From: Anthostomella pinea
Lineage: Eukaryota; Ascomycota; Sordariomycetes; Xylariales; Xylariaceae
DNA: 64,000 bases
Direction: 5' to 3'
NCBI GenBank assembly: GCA_963556695.1
Contig: CAUWAG010000013.1
Span: forward strand, 930,001-994,000
How positions within the stretch are numbered: position 1 is the stretch's first letter; every line of letters starts with the position of its first letter. Shown here one piece after another: positions 33,502 through 45,633 of this stretch. The notes beneath the pieces are model-generated. The model saw only the letters and a program-made list of their open reading frames with translations. It was not told where the DNA came from and did not search any database. The position numbers were made by a program, and so were the translations under genes.

Positions 33502-35784
33502 TCAGGCGCCGTTTTGAAAGATATATTGCCGGCAAGCCTACACATTGACTTAGTATTTGGTACGCAGCATTGGCCAGGTACAACGAGTATCTTACCGCTT
33601 TCAGGACACTCAGCTTTTGCTGAGATTGCATGTAGACGTGGCGGTATTGTTGGATACTCTCGTTCAGAACGATCTCCTTCGTCGTTTGTCCTTCACAGAT
33701 GGCCTTCATCTTCAGCTCCATCTCTTTTCGCAGGAAAGGCTTGCCAAGACTGGTTTCGAAGTTCATCCTGTCGAACCCTTCGATGAGAGCAACACCCAGC
33801 TGAGTTGGGATGAATTCCATCACTCTCCCCGGTCCGTTACCGGCAGCTCCTCCTCCGCCACGGCCGCCTCGACCACCTCGACCACGGCTGCCACGGCTAC
33901 CGCGACCTCCACGACCTCCCCGGGCAGCTGGAGCGTCCGCTGCTTCTTCGTCTCCGGAGCCACCGCTTCGTGGAACTGTACGGACGTAATCTCTTTCTTG
34001 TATCCTTTGGATATGCTCGGCCATTGTGGCATCTGTTCCGATCCCATTGGCATCCATAAGAGCAATTAAATCCGCTTCGGTAAGATAGTTTGGCGGTGCG
34101 GTCTTCCCTTCGGTCATGAGAGCTTCGGTTGGCTGGAACTGCTCACCGACCATAAACTTCGGCAACTGCACCGTGCCTGTCCACTTATCGTATGGGTATA
34201 CGTCCAGGTAGTTTCGTTCTAGTACAACGACCCCATGGGCATGGAATGATTCCTCCCCGTACTTGATATCGACGTCCGTCGCGACACCCTTTGCGTCCTC
34301 TGAACAGCAGGCTAGAAAGCGCCTGGCTACCAATTCGTAAACCTTCTTCTCTTCGGGGTTGAGCGCAGTTGGCGCAGCATATGTGATGGGGTGAATTGGA
34401 GGATGCGCCTTATCGTCATTTCGGCCTTGTCGCGGTTGTTGAAACCCGCCATCGGCAAGATTTTGTGCAAAGTCGCCCCAAGCTTGTGATTGTGTCTGCT
34501 TTTGAACCAGAGCACGAAGGTTCATCCCCTTGTCGAATCGGTCGGTTTCTGTTCTTGGATAGCTGATGAATCCCTTGTTGTACAGGCCCTCGGCAGTTTC
34601 CATTGCCTGTTGACCCGTCATACGTAAGAATCTTGTAGCCATCTTCTGCAGCTCGACCGTGGTCAGTGGCAATGGTTTCCATTTCTTCGTCGGCTTCTCC
34701 TGAACCTTGATGACCTTCGCGATCTTTGCCGCGAGGCATCGCTCGTAAAGAATGATGACGGATGGCCTATCAAAGAGCCGATTCCGTGCCCAGCTGAAGT
34801 TGACGTCGATGCCTTCTCGTTTGTGCATGACCTTGATGCTCCAGAACGCCTCGGGCTTGAAATTCCTCACTCGAAAATAACGGTCGACAACAAATCCCAG
34901 AGTGGGAAATTGGCACGAACCTGCCAAGTCAGTCGACCGTGCTCGAAAGGCATAAGTTCCACTCACCATAACTCAACATGAGCTGCGCCATTGGACCGCC
35001 AAGGGTCCTGAGGTTCGTAGTTAGAAACCGAGTGAAGGCATATCCTATTCTGAGGTCCAGTTCAATCCGAGAAGCTACAGCATTCACCTGCTTCTGATCA
35101 AGATTGATGAGAGTCCGGGATGCGTTCAAGATATGCCTAGACCCCATTAGAAACGGCATTTTAACAAGACAGGCTAGAAACACTGACGCTCTCTCGATAT
35201 TGCTGAACCTGGCTCTCTTGATATCAAGTGTCCTGTTTCCTTTTCTGGCAGCTTGACATATTTCATAGCCGATGTGCTCGCCTTCTCGATCACAATCGGT
35301 CCATATGCATAATGCATTAACGTATCGAGCCTGCTTCTCGATGTTCTCGGCAATCTTCGTTTTGTCCTGTAGTGTGGTGTCTGAGTAACGTGGGGCCTAT
35401 AGAATCGGGTCGAGGGCAGCACACCTACCTCGGAGACAATGACATTCACAGGCGCGTCGAACAAGCGGTCAGGCGGGGGGTAGTCCCAATTCTTGTAATC
35501 GGCAGAGAATACAGCAGAAGTGAGATGGCCCAACACCGATGTCATGGTGACTTCGCATCTACCCCAGGGGTGGCCGAAGTCGTAGTCGAAGATGTAGTTC
35601 TTGATGTACTTTTCCGGAGTGGGTCGCTGAGCTACCATCAGCAAGGGAACTTCAGAATGAAAGAATATCACAGGCCGAGGCAGGAGGCGAAGGAGGAACA
35701 GACAGTTGTGGCCTGGCCGCCAGAGAGATGACCAGCTACAGCTTTCGCGATTGAGGGCTTCTCGGCAACGCAGAGAACCTTCAT
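33502..35784 (-). CDS. TOP3: DNA topoisomerase III (type IA)
   Basis: Exons (minus) are 35704-35784, 35429-35626, 35188-35366, 34967-35136, 33596-34920 and 33502-33537, giving 662 aa. The TOPRIM domain starts at once (MKVLCVAEKPSIAKAVAGHL) and carries WTDCDREGEHIGYEI, whose Asp and Glu bind magnesium. The catalytic tyrosine lies in GFISYPRTETDRF near residue 330. The enzyme cuts one strand through a phosphotyrosine bond and, with a RecQ helicase and Rmi1, dissolves recombination intermediates. Unusual points are an RG/RGG-rich insertion at about residues 540-568 inside the core, and an open frame with two further ATGs upstream of 35784. The last exon is 12 codons including the stop; it starts at GCTTGCCGG and ends QYIFQNGA. 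Confidence 0.93.
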
Positions 35785-36457
35785 GGTGGATTGAAAACGC
35801 GATGTTGGAGATGCTGCAGCAGTTTTAGGTGTTACCAGTTGTGTCCTCCAACTTGGACATAAGCGGCGGATCAAGTGGTTCATGGACAGGAAAGACACGC
35901 CATCAGGCGCAACGAGGGGCTGTGATCGGACTTCTTCTCCATTCCTCGTCTCATACCGACAAACCGCATCACAAGCTGGAGTACTCTACGCGTCTGGGAT
36001 TGCAGCTGTGCAAGTTACCGTTACAGGTAAGGTATGGTGAATGTTGAATGCATCAGCTGTGAGGTGTGGTTACCGGGAAGCTTCAATTCGACAGTGCCAA
36101 GCCTGCCAGCTGCCAAGTACCTGAGCTGGCAGACTCGCTCGTTGATTGGCCAGCGTACCCGTTCGGTGGCCACTGGCCAGACCCTCAGACCCTGAGATCG
36201 GCGCCCTGTATCCCCCTGTAAAAGTCCCTGCCCAGCCTGACAGCGCCGAGGAGGTCCTGGGCTTGGAACACAGCGGAGTGGCCTGTGCTTCTTTCAGCTC
36301 TCCGTGACTGGTTTCGACGTGGGAAAGTCAATGACGTGCCACCATCACCTTTGTGACCTTTGAAACTCCAGACTACAACTACAAAGCAGCATAGTATCAT
36401 CTATTATTGCTCTCCAATCCCAGCGATACGCTTAGGCACTTACCTGTAACCGCGAAG
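35785..36457. promoter_or_regulatory. Shared divergent promoter of TOP3 and the DUF1295 gene
   Basis: 673 bp between two divergent start codons. The TOP3-proximal 114 bp also form an in-frame N-terminal extension of TOP3 (ATG at 35898). No specific factor site was identified. Confidence 0.45.
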
Positions 36458-37678
36458 ATGGCCATACCATCGCTGAAGCGGCTTGAAGACTGCGCCGAAT
36501 ACTCGAAAGTCGTCGAACCGTTCCTACAGCAACTCTACGAACTACCTGGAAAGGCGATCGACGCCATATCGAACCGTGATTCACTGCTCGACCTGTACAC
36601 GGACACCAATCCACTCGTGTCAGGATTCGCCTTCTCCATATTCCTGGGCGGTGTCTTCCTCGTCGTTTCTGAGATCAACCGCAACTACTCCCAGGTCGAT
36701 CGAATGTGGAGTCTGTTGCCTACCATTTACAATGCACATTTCGCGTTCTGGGCCCATCTGAACGACCTGCCCACCCAGAGGCTTAATCTGGTGCTGCTAT
36801 TCAGCACTTTTTGGAGTGTATGCAAGCGGACTAATCACCCTAAACCCAAGAGTAAGCTCTGTTGCTAACACATTGATGCGCAGGCTCGGTTGACCTTCAA
36901 CTACTGGAGGAAGGGTGGATATACGGTAGGATCTGAGGACTATAGATGGTTCGTCGTATCTGTCAGTCATATTTTGCGGCCAATGTAAGCCGGCTAACAG
37001 GTCGCCAGGGAAATCGTGCGCGCCAAAGTTCCCGCAGCCGCATTCTTCCTACTGAACGTCACCTTCATCTCTTTCATACAAAGTATATTGCTCTATGCCC
37101 TCGCAGCACCAACGTACATCATCTTGTTGGCTACCCAATTCGAACCGGAAATCTCTGTGGCCGATCTGGGTTTCGCGGGCGTGCAGCTGGGCTTGGTTGT
37201 TTCCGAGTGGTTCAGTGATCAACAGCAATGGGGTAGGTTATCTATACCAACTTGGGAACTCGTGCTGACGACAATCGCAGATTACCAAACCGCCAAGAAA
37301 GAATACCAACGAACCGCCAAGATCCCACGGGGATGCGGGATTTCCCAGGAAGACCTTGATCGAGGGTTCATCACTACCGGTCTATGGGCATACTGCAGGC
37401 ATCCGAACTTCGCTGCCGAACAAGCGATCTGGTTTGTCCTGTATCAATGGGGCTGTTATGCAAGCAAGAGCCTCTACAATTGGGCAGGATCCGGTGCGCT
37501 GTTCCTGATAATGCTATTCCAGGGGTCGACTTGGCTCACGGAGGTGATAACGTCGGGGAAATATCCGGAATACAAGGATTACCAGAAGCAGATCGGAGCA
37601 CACATACCAAGCGTCAGACCGTACCAAGCGCCGGCATCGACATCGAAGGTCAGACGAGAGAACCCGAAGCAGAAGTAG
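36458..37678 (+). CDS. DUF1295 / steroid 5-alpha-reductase-like membrane protein
   Basis: Exons are 36458-36817, 36884-36948, 37009-37232 and 37281-37678, giving 348 aa. All joins keep frame (TFWS-ARLTFNYWRKGGY; DYRW-EIVRAK; QQQW-DYQTAKKEY). Several transmembrane segments are visible (GFAFSIFLGGVFLVV; AAFFLLNVTFISFIQSILLYAL; SGALFLIMLFQ). The family signature is the C-terminal GLWAYCRHPNFAAEQAIWFVLY, the NADPH-binding-like region shared with steroid reductases and isoprenylcysteine methyltransferases. It probably sits in the endoplasmic reticulum. It may reduce a lipid double bond; the true substrate is unknown. The last ~20 residues are basic and end KQK. Confidence 0.88.
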
Positions 37679-39354
37679 ACGGACAGGACGGGGTAATGGG
37701 GCAACGATGTCTGACGACAGAAGGCCGGTCTCGAATGTGTGGAGTGACGATCTTGTCACATTCCAGACCTGTGTCATGCCGTCTCACGCTGCTTAATGAC
37801 GCATCTGTGCTGCCCGATTCGGGCGCAGATTTACCTCGCAAGATGCGGGAGAGATGGGTGCTAATAAGAAGACCTGAGCTGACATGAGGTCGAGTTGGGG
37901 GACCAAGACGGAAGGATGCTACCGGAGTCATGCAAGCGAGCAGGTGGGCAAACAAGTTCCGCCTTTTGCATCGCCACGATGTTGAAATCAAACTGGAATT
38001 GAGACTATCGTATGTTTCCTGTGAAGGGTACAGGTAGATATGCTTGCGATCCTTCGTGAGCACTGAGCACTGGTGACTGAGCACCTGCACTGAGTCGACC
38101 CCGCCCCCGCCCGCAGAGCCCGGCGGTAGTGGAAAGCGTCACGAGTCCCACTCGGAACGTTCGTCGTCGCATGCGATTCGCGGCCGGACGGGTCTGACGT
38201 AGCACACGGTCTGTGGAACCATGCAGCCAATGGCAATGGTCATCTCCAGACTTGCCCTGGAATTGCCATGCAACCTGATGGAAGTGTGTGGCCCATATTG
38301 GCCCATGGCCGACTAGGAAAGTCCATGACAAGCAACTGGAACCCGACTCATCGTGGCCTCGGCCCTATCGAACTTTGGGGCCCTTTGCAGTCCTTATCGC
38401 TACCTAGTGGGGTAAGATAGCGAGCGGCTAAGGGTTCTGCCATGCAGGTGGCCCAATCTCCGCCCCCTCTCCGAGAGAGACTCCGACTCTGCCAGAGAAT
38501 ATTTACGGTCCGCAAACACTTTCCCAGAGGCGAGCCCGGTCTCGTTGCTCGACCCGACGGCTAGAAGTTATGGGATGGGAGTTATACCTACCTAAGTCTA
38601 CACACCCTCCATTATCCTCTGCTCGACATCGTACATGGATGGGCAGCACCCGTCACAAAATCCCACGTATGACTCGTCAAAACGATTATCGCCCTCCGTC
38701 GTGCGGGCGGCCGGCCTTCCCGCCACGACCTAGGTTGTTGGTAGTTCCTTTCCCTTCACGGCGAGCGCCCGGACCCACTGCCTCTGGGTCATGACTGTCA
38801 TTGGGGCCGGACTCCTTCACGATGCATCCTGGGCTGCCTGGCCCGCCTGGGAGTCTCGAGACCTGTCGGTGTGGTAGCATAGTGGACCCGAGGACCCTTC
38901 TTGCAGCCCGGCTACCTGTCTCGCCTGTCTCGCCTGTACAGTTGAGGGTCTAGGTTAGAGAGTGTAGGCTGCATCCAGGCGGTCTGCAGGTCTGAGGTGA
39001 GCCAACCCCTTGGCGCACCTCCGGTGTCAAGTGGGGGAGATGGGGCGCAACTCCCACAAGTCTCGATGCTATCGTGAGAGATAAATTGCTTGCTTTCCCG
39101 CTCTTTCCTATCTTTCCTGCATGTGTTTTATACTTTCCCATATCTCTTTTGTCCCGGCTCTCCTACGAAAGTCCCCGAAACGAAAGTCAAAACAACCTTA
39201 CCGAGATTGGTCTGAATATCCTTACATCAAACACCCAGCCAACCTTTTCCTAGTTGTCAACACCTACGAATTCCCCTACAACATACAATTTGAGGTATCA
39301 TCGAATGATCAGACTCAAACTCAACACACGGTCCTTTGCTATCCAACTTGCACC
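37679..39354. other. Intergenic, no recognisable gene
   Basis: 1.7 kb containing the promoter and leader of the gene at 39355. A CT-rich part lies near 38440-38560. Open frames here are shadows without domains. Confidence 0.45.
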
Positions 39355-39843
39355 ATGAGCTCCTCATCATCTTCGGCCGCCGTGTCGCCAACTGAGCAGA
39401 CGTTCCCCTACAACAAGGGCTACACGTACTCGGCCCCCGGACAACATGCAATGGCTCAAAGTGCCCAGCCCAGAATGTTCAACAGCAAGACACAGCCCTC
39501 CGAACTGTCGAACAGCTACTTCCCCGACAAGGCCACCGCCGACTCATCGAACTCTACATCCCCAGACGTGTCAGTCCCCGGCACCCCGCTACCCCTCCAG
39601 ACGCCCATCACCCCATCGGCAAACTACCCGCTCCCGCCTCTCGACCGCGTCTACGTGAAGCCGGCACATGAGCTCGACGTCGCCGCGCAGCTCGCCAAGA
39701 AGCCCGGGTACTGGTCCGTCCAGGGCTGGGTGCAGCGGACCGCGAGCATGGACGCCAAGCGCAGGGCCGAGTGCCCTGAGACCCGGGCGCGCAAGTTTGC
39801 CGAGACGAAGAAGGAGCTGCTTGCTTCGGCTGGCCGATTCTAG
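39355..39843 (+). CDS. Small conserved-looking hypothetical protein
   Basis: A single exon of 162 aa. Start chosen at ATG 39355 (MSSSSSSAAVSPTEQTFPYN), preceded by CACC; the open frame reaches upstream to 39121 but that part looks like leader sequence. The first 100 residues are Ser/Pro-rich and disordered (SVPGTPLPLQTPITPSANYP). The C-terminal 55 residues are better ordered (RVYVKPAHELDVAAQLAKKP, then GYWSVQGWVQRTASMDAKRR) and end in a charged helix (ETRARKFAETKKELLASAGRF). No family was recognised. Codon use is strongly GC3-rich, as in well-expressed genes of this window. Confidence 0.65.
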   Translation: MSSSSSSAAVSPTEQTFPYNKGYTYSAPGQHAMAQSAQPRMFNSKTQPSELSNSYFPDKATADSSNSTSPDVSVPGTPLPLQTPITPSANYPLPPLDRVYVKPAHELDVAAQLAKKPGYWSVQGWVQRTASMDAKRRAECPETRARKFAETKKELLASAGRF

Positions 39844-40290
39844 AGTGCCTACCCACCAAACGGGCAGGACGAGGCGGATGGGATCGAGATCGCGGAGTGC
39901 GAGGGATTTGGGGAGCACTCGTCGCGACCGTCCCGGCCGCAAGTTTTACGACGATGATGAAACGACATGATATTGGTCCCCCGTGGCCTCTTGGGCCATG
40001 GATCGTATATACCCATTGAGCGGGCTACGACCACAGTATGTGCAGGCGCACGGGAAAGGGTTTCTCAGTTGGGAGGCCTGAACTTGGTTAGTGGTCGGAG
40101 TTCTTAAGCGCTCCATAAGGCAAAATGGTCCTCTTCGGCCTTAACACACCTCATGGCATACAGACAGCTCAACAGAATGAATGCACAAATATGAACAATG
40201 CACTCTATGCACTTACTTCTATCTAATGGAATGCGTCTCTCGTCTATGTACACGTGATACAAATTTGCTCCGACAGAACGTGCGGTCGGG
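39844..40290. other. Convergent 3' intergenic region
   Basis: About 450 bp between the convergent stops of the hypothetical gene and the TMEM205-like gene. No feature seen. Confidence 0.5.
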
Positions 40291-41379
40291 CTACTCGATC
40301 CTCGAGGCTAGAGTAAACCCGTAGACAATCGTTGCTGCAAACGTCGCCATGTTCAGCAGCGAGGAGATGCCGTGCAATTGGCCAAATTTCTTGTTCAGGG
40401 CTTCCATCTCGTTCGAATGGGGCGCCGCATCCCAGCTCTGCTTGCCATCTTTCTTCCCTGTTGTGACCATTGTGGTCAGTTAGCAAACGACCTCTCAATC
40501 AATGATCGAATCTTCGTTCGTTCGTTCGTTCGCTTGTTCGCTCGTTTGATCGCTATAACCAGGATTGGTGCCCGGTCGGCAAACGAGTAAGGGAAGGGGA
40601 AGAAAACAAGCAAGGCGCAACCAACGGATGGGAACAACAAACAAACAATCACGCACCTTGCTTCCTCCGCGCCGCCGTCACCTTGTTGGTCTCGGGCAGC
40701 AGGTACACCAGGTTGACGAGGCCCGTCGCAAACACCGTGGCCAGCGGCGCCAGCTGCGTGTACGTTAACATCCTGTCTTTAAACCCGTACGGCCATTTTC
40801 CAGATGAAGGAGGGGAATAGCAAAGCTTGTTCTCAAAAGCAAGGCTCAGGGACTTGTGACGGGATGTTTTTATACGTACCACGCCCCAGCGGTTCGACGC
40901 GTGCAGCACGCCGCTGATGCCGGTTGGTATGGTGCCGCGGTTCAGCGCGCCCAGGGTGCTGGTGCCCGGGTAGGTCAGGGCGAGCAGGGCGGGCGCTGCG
41001 GTCTGGATGCCGAAGTAGGCTGGGAAGAGCGCGCGCTGCAGAACGGCGAATTGGGGACGCTCTAGCACTTTGAAGGCTGCTATGGAGTTGATGAATGTCT
41101 GGTTGGTTGGGGGGGACTGGGTTAGTTGCTGCCTCCTGTGTTTGGGGAGCGGGAACGTGAACGGCAGAGCGGGAGCAGGAGCAGGAAACGAGGGTTTGAT
41201 GAGACCTCTCGATGAGATCCATGGACTGTGGCTCACGTGAAAGAACTGGGTGCCCAAAAGCGTGCCGTACCTATCATGATGTTCAGTGTGTGAATGACGC
41301 GGGCGGGATGTGTGGAGGGCGTCACTTACGAGAGGATATGGTACGGAGCCGGGGAGAATACGAGAGATCTATCTGCCAT
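40291..41379 (-). CDS. TMEM205-like (DUF4149) membrane protein
   Basis: Exons (minus) are 41330-41379, 41237-41270, 40880-41098, 40657-40753 and 40291-40457, giving 188 aa. All joins stay in frame, for example HILS-YGTLLGTQFFH and ASNRWGV-LAPLATVFATGL. The order of motifs matches the family: YGTLLGTQFF, then a conserved FxxLQRALFPAYF, a hydrophobic segment, LAPLATVFATGLVNLVYLLPETNKV, and the C-terminal LNKKFGQLHGISSLLNMATFAATIVYGF. Four membrane segments are likely. The biochemical role is unknown; human TMEM205 is linked to drug export. The gene shares a 496-bp upstream region with KU80. Confidence 0.87.
40513..40532. repeat. TTCG microsatellite in an intron
   Basis: Five TTCG units inside the last intron (40458-40656) of the TMEM205-like gene. 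Confidence 0.85.
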
Positions 41380-41875
41380 GTTGATTGATCACTTTCTGAC
41401 TTCAATGTTGTTTCTCTGTACAGTAATGAAGGGTGGAAATTTTGGTTCAAAGTTGACAGTATCAAGGAGTGAAATCGCTACGGTATTATTTAGAGATATT
41501 GCAATGGGTGTCGCATGAGGTTTCGGCGCTACATCGAACGATCAATTGGATGACGCCCACTGGAACGAAAGAGCTGTGCCCCTTTAACCCTTGCAGGTGA
41601 TCCTGGTCAAGAGAGCTTGGGCCAGCCCATCAAGCTTGGCTTGCAGCGCGCTGTGTCACGTGCTAACGCGACTGCCTGTTCTTTGTTCCATCCCTGGTGT
41701 GGAACGTGGTGAGCTGAGGCGCGTTTGTTCCAGGCAGAAGTCGGGCCTCATCTGATTAATTTCATTGGGTCTCTGCTGGTTTAGCCCGTCGTTCCACTCC
41801 CAACATGTGTTGAAAGCCAGCCGTCACCATAGCCCATTTTAACCAAACTCAGTCCGTTCACCAGCTTCACCCGAC
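41380..41875. promoter_or_regulatory. Shared divergent promoter of TMEM205-like gene and KU80
   Basis: 496 bp between divergent ATGs. No specific site named. Confidence 0.45.
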
Positions 41876-44328
41876 ATGGCCGACAAGGAAGCTACGGTCT
41901 ACATCCTCGACCTCGGGTCGTCGATGGCCGACTGTCATAATGGTCGACTCGAATCAGACCTCGACTGGAGTATGCGATATGTATGGGACAAGATATCAAC
42001 CACTGTCGCGGCCTCACGGAAGACCTGGAATGTTGGAGTCATCGGTGTGAGGACCGACGAGACTAATAATCCTCTGACGGACGAGGGCGAGGAGGGATAC
42101 GAGAACATCTCCGTACTGCAAGACCTAGGGCCCATGACCATGGAGAGTCTGAGGGAACTCCAGCCCCGCATAGTAACCAGTGACAGCGAGTCGGGCGACT
42201 CGATCTCGGCAATCGTCATAGCCGTCGAAATGATTGAGATCCTCACCAAGAAGCTCAAGTACAAACGCAAAATCATCTTGGTAACGGACGCCGAGGCTCC
42301 CATTGATGGAGACGAGTTCGACGATATAGCGAAGAGAATCACGGGCTGCGGTATTGAGCTCACAGTCCTGTAAGTCTATGGGTGCTTCCCACCACCCACT
42401 GGAGTTGCTCCACTAACCTCCTCGTAGCGGCGTAGACTTCGACGACGCTGAGTTCGGCTTCAAGGAGGAGGACAAGTCAAGTCTGAAGAAGAAAAACGAG
42501 AGACTGCTGAAGGAACTGGTCGACAAATGCGATGGCTTGTATGGGACCATGGCAGAGGCGATTGCCGAATTAGAGACCCCGAGACTCAAGACCGTCAAGC
42601 CGTACAAGACCTACGATGGGCCCCTCACTCTTGGAAATCCCAAAGAACATGAAGATGCTATGAGCATCAATGTTGAGCGGTACTTCAAGACCCACAAGGC
42701 AACGGTGCCGCCGGCGAGTCGGGTCGTCGTGAAGAGTGAACCAACCAACGGCGGGCCGTCTGGTGCTGATTCTGATGGTGATGCGATGCAAGGGGTCGAG
42801 TCAACCAGCGGTTTCGCTGCGGTCAAGAATGCGTTCACATACAAAGTCAACGATCCAGAAGCACCCGGTGGCAAGCGTGACGTCGAGCGCGAGGACTTGG
42901 CCAAGGGGTACGAGTACGGCAGAACGGCCGTCCACATCAGCGAGTCCGAGTACAATATCACCAAACTGGAGACCACCAAGAGCTTCAGCATAATAGGATT
43001 CATTCAACAAGAGAAGGTATGTGAGGCACCGCTCTCGTGGTCGGTCTATGTTAACCACGTCAGTACGAGCCATTTCTCAACATGGGAGAGGCTTGCGTCA
43101 CCGTGGCGCAAAAATCCAACGATGCAGCAGCTTTGAAGCTTTCTTCACTGATACACTCCCTCCACGAGTTGGAGTCTTATGCTGTGGCACGCATTGTGGC
43201 GAAAGACGGGAAAGACCCCGCCCTGGTCCTTCTCGCGCCAAATATAGAGCCCGACTTTGAGTGTCTCTACGACATTCCCCTTCCTTTCGCAGAAGATGTC
43301 AGAAACTATCTGTTCCCACCGCTTGACAAGGTGGTTACGATCCAGGGTACCACGATAACTGAAAAGCACCGAAACCTGCCCTCCGAAGAACTCATCGAGG
43401 CCATGGACGACTTTGTTGATGCCATGGATATCTCCAAATGGGAAGAAGATGATGAGGGGTGAGTTCTCGCCGGAGAAAACCGGCCAGAGAGAGATGCTAA
43501 TAATAGCTAGCAAACGCACCCTGGAGTATGCCGCAGTTGAAGATGTCTACTGCCCTCCGCTTCATCGCATCAACCAGGTTGTACGCCATCGTGCCATCTA
43601 TCCTGACCAACCAGTACCCCCAGTTCCTGCCATCCTACTCGAGTACTCACAGCCCCCTGGAGACCTCGTGAAAAAGGTCATGCCAGAACTTGAAGACCTT
43701 ATGGACAAAGCCAATGTCAAGAAAGGTACCACCGCCCTCAACTTGTCGGACGTGTGGAGTGCGATGCTGATCATATTCAAGTGCCGCCTCAAACCAAGGG
43801 GAAGAAGGACAAGGCAGACAGAGTCCAGCCGATATCCGGTCTCGATATCGATGCTCTACTCCAGCAACCTGAGCACAAGCGCACAAGTATCGATCCGGAG
43901 AATTCCATCTCTGAGTTCAAGCAGATGGTCGAGGCTGCCGAGGATGAAGCTAGCGTTCAGGAAGCTGCAAAGCAGATGGGCATCATCATTCGGTCCATGA
44001 TTACCAAGAACACTCTCGGTGACATTGCGTACGACCGCGCCATTGAGAATCTCGGCGTGTTCAGGGATGCCATGATCAACTACGAGTTCCCCGACTTGTA
44101 CAATACATTCATGAAGGATTTCAAGAAGCGATTGCTCTCTGGTGAGCTGGGTGGCGACAGGAGAGAGCTCTGGTGGCAAATCAAAGGGGCCCGGCTGGGT
44201 CTGATTGATTCCACGGCCTCTGAAGCCTCCAAGGTGCAACCAGAGGAGGCAACTGAGGTAAGTGTTCTACCCCAATCGTGCTACGTTGTGTTTCTTGCTG
44301 ATAGCTGCTGCAGTTCTACAAGAAGTAG
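41876..44328 (+). CDS. KU80: Ku80 subunit of the Ku DNA-end-binding complex
   Basis: Exons are 41876-42369, 42428-43016, 43064-43458, 43511-43725, 43782-44257 and 44314-44328, giving 727 aa, the family's usual length. The N-terminal von Willebrand-type domain reads YILDLGSSM and later KRKIILVTDAEAPIDGDEF. The Ku core follows (GYEYGRTAVHISESEYN; SFSIIGFIQQEK-YEPFLNMGEACVTV; SSLIHSLHELESYAVAR; LVLLAPNIEPDFECLYDIPLPF), then a C-terminal helical domain (FKQMVEAAEDEASVQEAAKQ; NYEFPDLYNTFMKDFKKRLL). With Ku70 it binds DNA ends, starts non-homologous end joining and protects telomeres. The last exon is only FYKK plus stop. A MITE lies 359 bp downstream. Confidence 0.95.
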
Positions 44329-44687
44329 CATTCCTTGCGTTTCTGATTTCGGGTGTAATAACATGTGGACAGGGGTGCGAGGTCTTACTGGTGTGTGCTT
44401 AGGTAGGAAAGGTGTCTAAAATAGGCTGCTCTGATATGGCATTACGGCGCATAATGCTGTCTCTGGATGTAGAACAATGACAACGTGATTACGAGATACC
44501 ACACAAGTGCCTCTTGGTGTCAATTGAGCATCTCATGTGTGTTGGGTCCGTGAGATGAACTGTCTCCAGACATACTTTGACGAGAGCGCAGCTTCCCCAA
44601 CTTGCTGATCGGGAAGCTGCCCATCTTAAACACATCCAGTTCCCGGTGATTTTACCGCCTAGTCTGTTTATGTTGGCATCAACTGCT

Positions 44688-44903
44688 ACACTTAGCCCTC
44701 ATCAGTCTCCGTACTCGCCATGTTGGGAGTAATCCAGATCACACGTATAAATTTAGAGATAATGGAATAAGCAGACAGGAATACTTAGCTCTAGTTGAAT
44801 ACGACATTCCTAAAGCTTATTCCCTTGTGCTTATGCCCATTTGACAAGTGTACCGTTGTTTCCTGGACGGGTGGTGTACGGAGACTTGTGAGGGTTCAGT
44901 GTA
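44688..44903. mobile_element. Foldback MITE, full copy 1 (216 bp)
   Basis: Bounded by TACACT...and ...AGTGTA inverted tips that share CCTCA, AGTCTCCGTAC on the left and the reverse complement on the right (GTACGGAGACTTGTGAGGG). Inside, GGAATAAGC (44764-44772) and GCTTATTCC (44815-44823) form a second inverted pair. The outermost TA on both sides may be the target duplication. No coding capacity. The 359 bp before it (44329-44687) contain nothing I recognise beyond the KU80 3' flank. Confidence 0.78.
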
Positions 44904-45567
44904 TCACTAACTACATTGTCCTCATCCTACCCTGGGCACACAGACCAAGCCCTCTCCCTTATATATCCTTACTGTTCACCTCACCTTTTATCGAGGTCTG
45001 ATCTCCCACTCCTCTAACTCCCTCTCCTCCACCCATGAAGCTGGCCACCTTCGGTCACGGCAATCAAGTATATATGCGAGGCAAACCCCCCATAATCAGG
45101 AGGCAGCACCTACACAGACGCTGTCAGCATCCACGCTATGACCGCTTGCAACAAACCCCAACTCCCTCGACTCATTCAACTTCCTTTCCACCTCCACTGA
45201 GGCCTCTCATCTTTGCCTTTTCGGTAGGCCAAAAGTGATCTCGTCTTTCACTCTGATCACTGCTGGTCTTGTATACCTGCATCGGTCAATCAGCACTCAT
45301 CACCTGATCCCTTGAGGCAGCACCATCTGGCTCGCTCCTTCCGAGATAGCAGGCTAGCTGCACTTCGGTACGTCTCTTCTCCAAAAACCCAAACTTGTAT
45401 GTCTCGCTGTCACTCACACACCGCTGCAGATCAAGCATCAGCTATTCACACGTCGCCTCACCTCGGTCTGGTCAATTTACCTAACTCCTACCTCCGATAT
45501 CTTCAATACTTCCAACACCACTCTATAACATCGCCGCCACTTGGAGTACAACTCCTGGTCCATCACT
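44904..45567 (+). promoter_or_regulatory. Promoter/leader of the BTB gene
   Basis: A CT-rich, TATATA-containing stretch (TTATATATCC at about 44960) followed by many CCTCCAC-type pyrimidine words, typical of a fungal promoter and leader. No protein domain seen in its frames. Confidence 0.4.
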
Positions 45568-45633
45568 ATGGACAGACAGTTCAAGAGGGAGGAGTATACC
45601 CCTGAGCTTTGAGTGAGTGTCAATATATCTGCA

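Noticed and set aside
39121..39354. N-terminal extension of the 162-aa hypothetical protein
   Set aside because: Although it opens with ATG, composition changes sharply and the CACCATGAGC context at 39355 is better.
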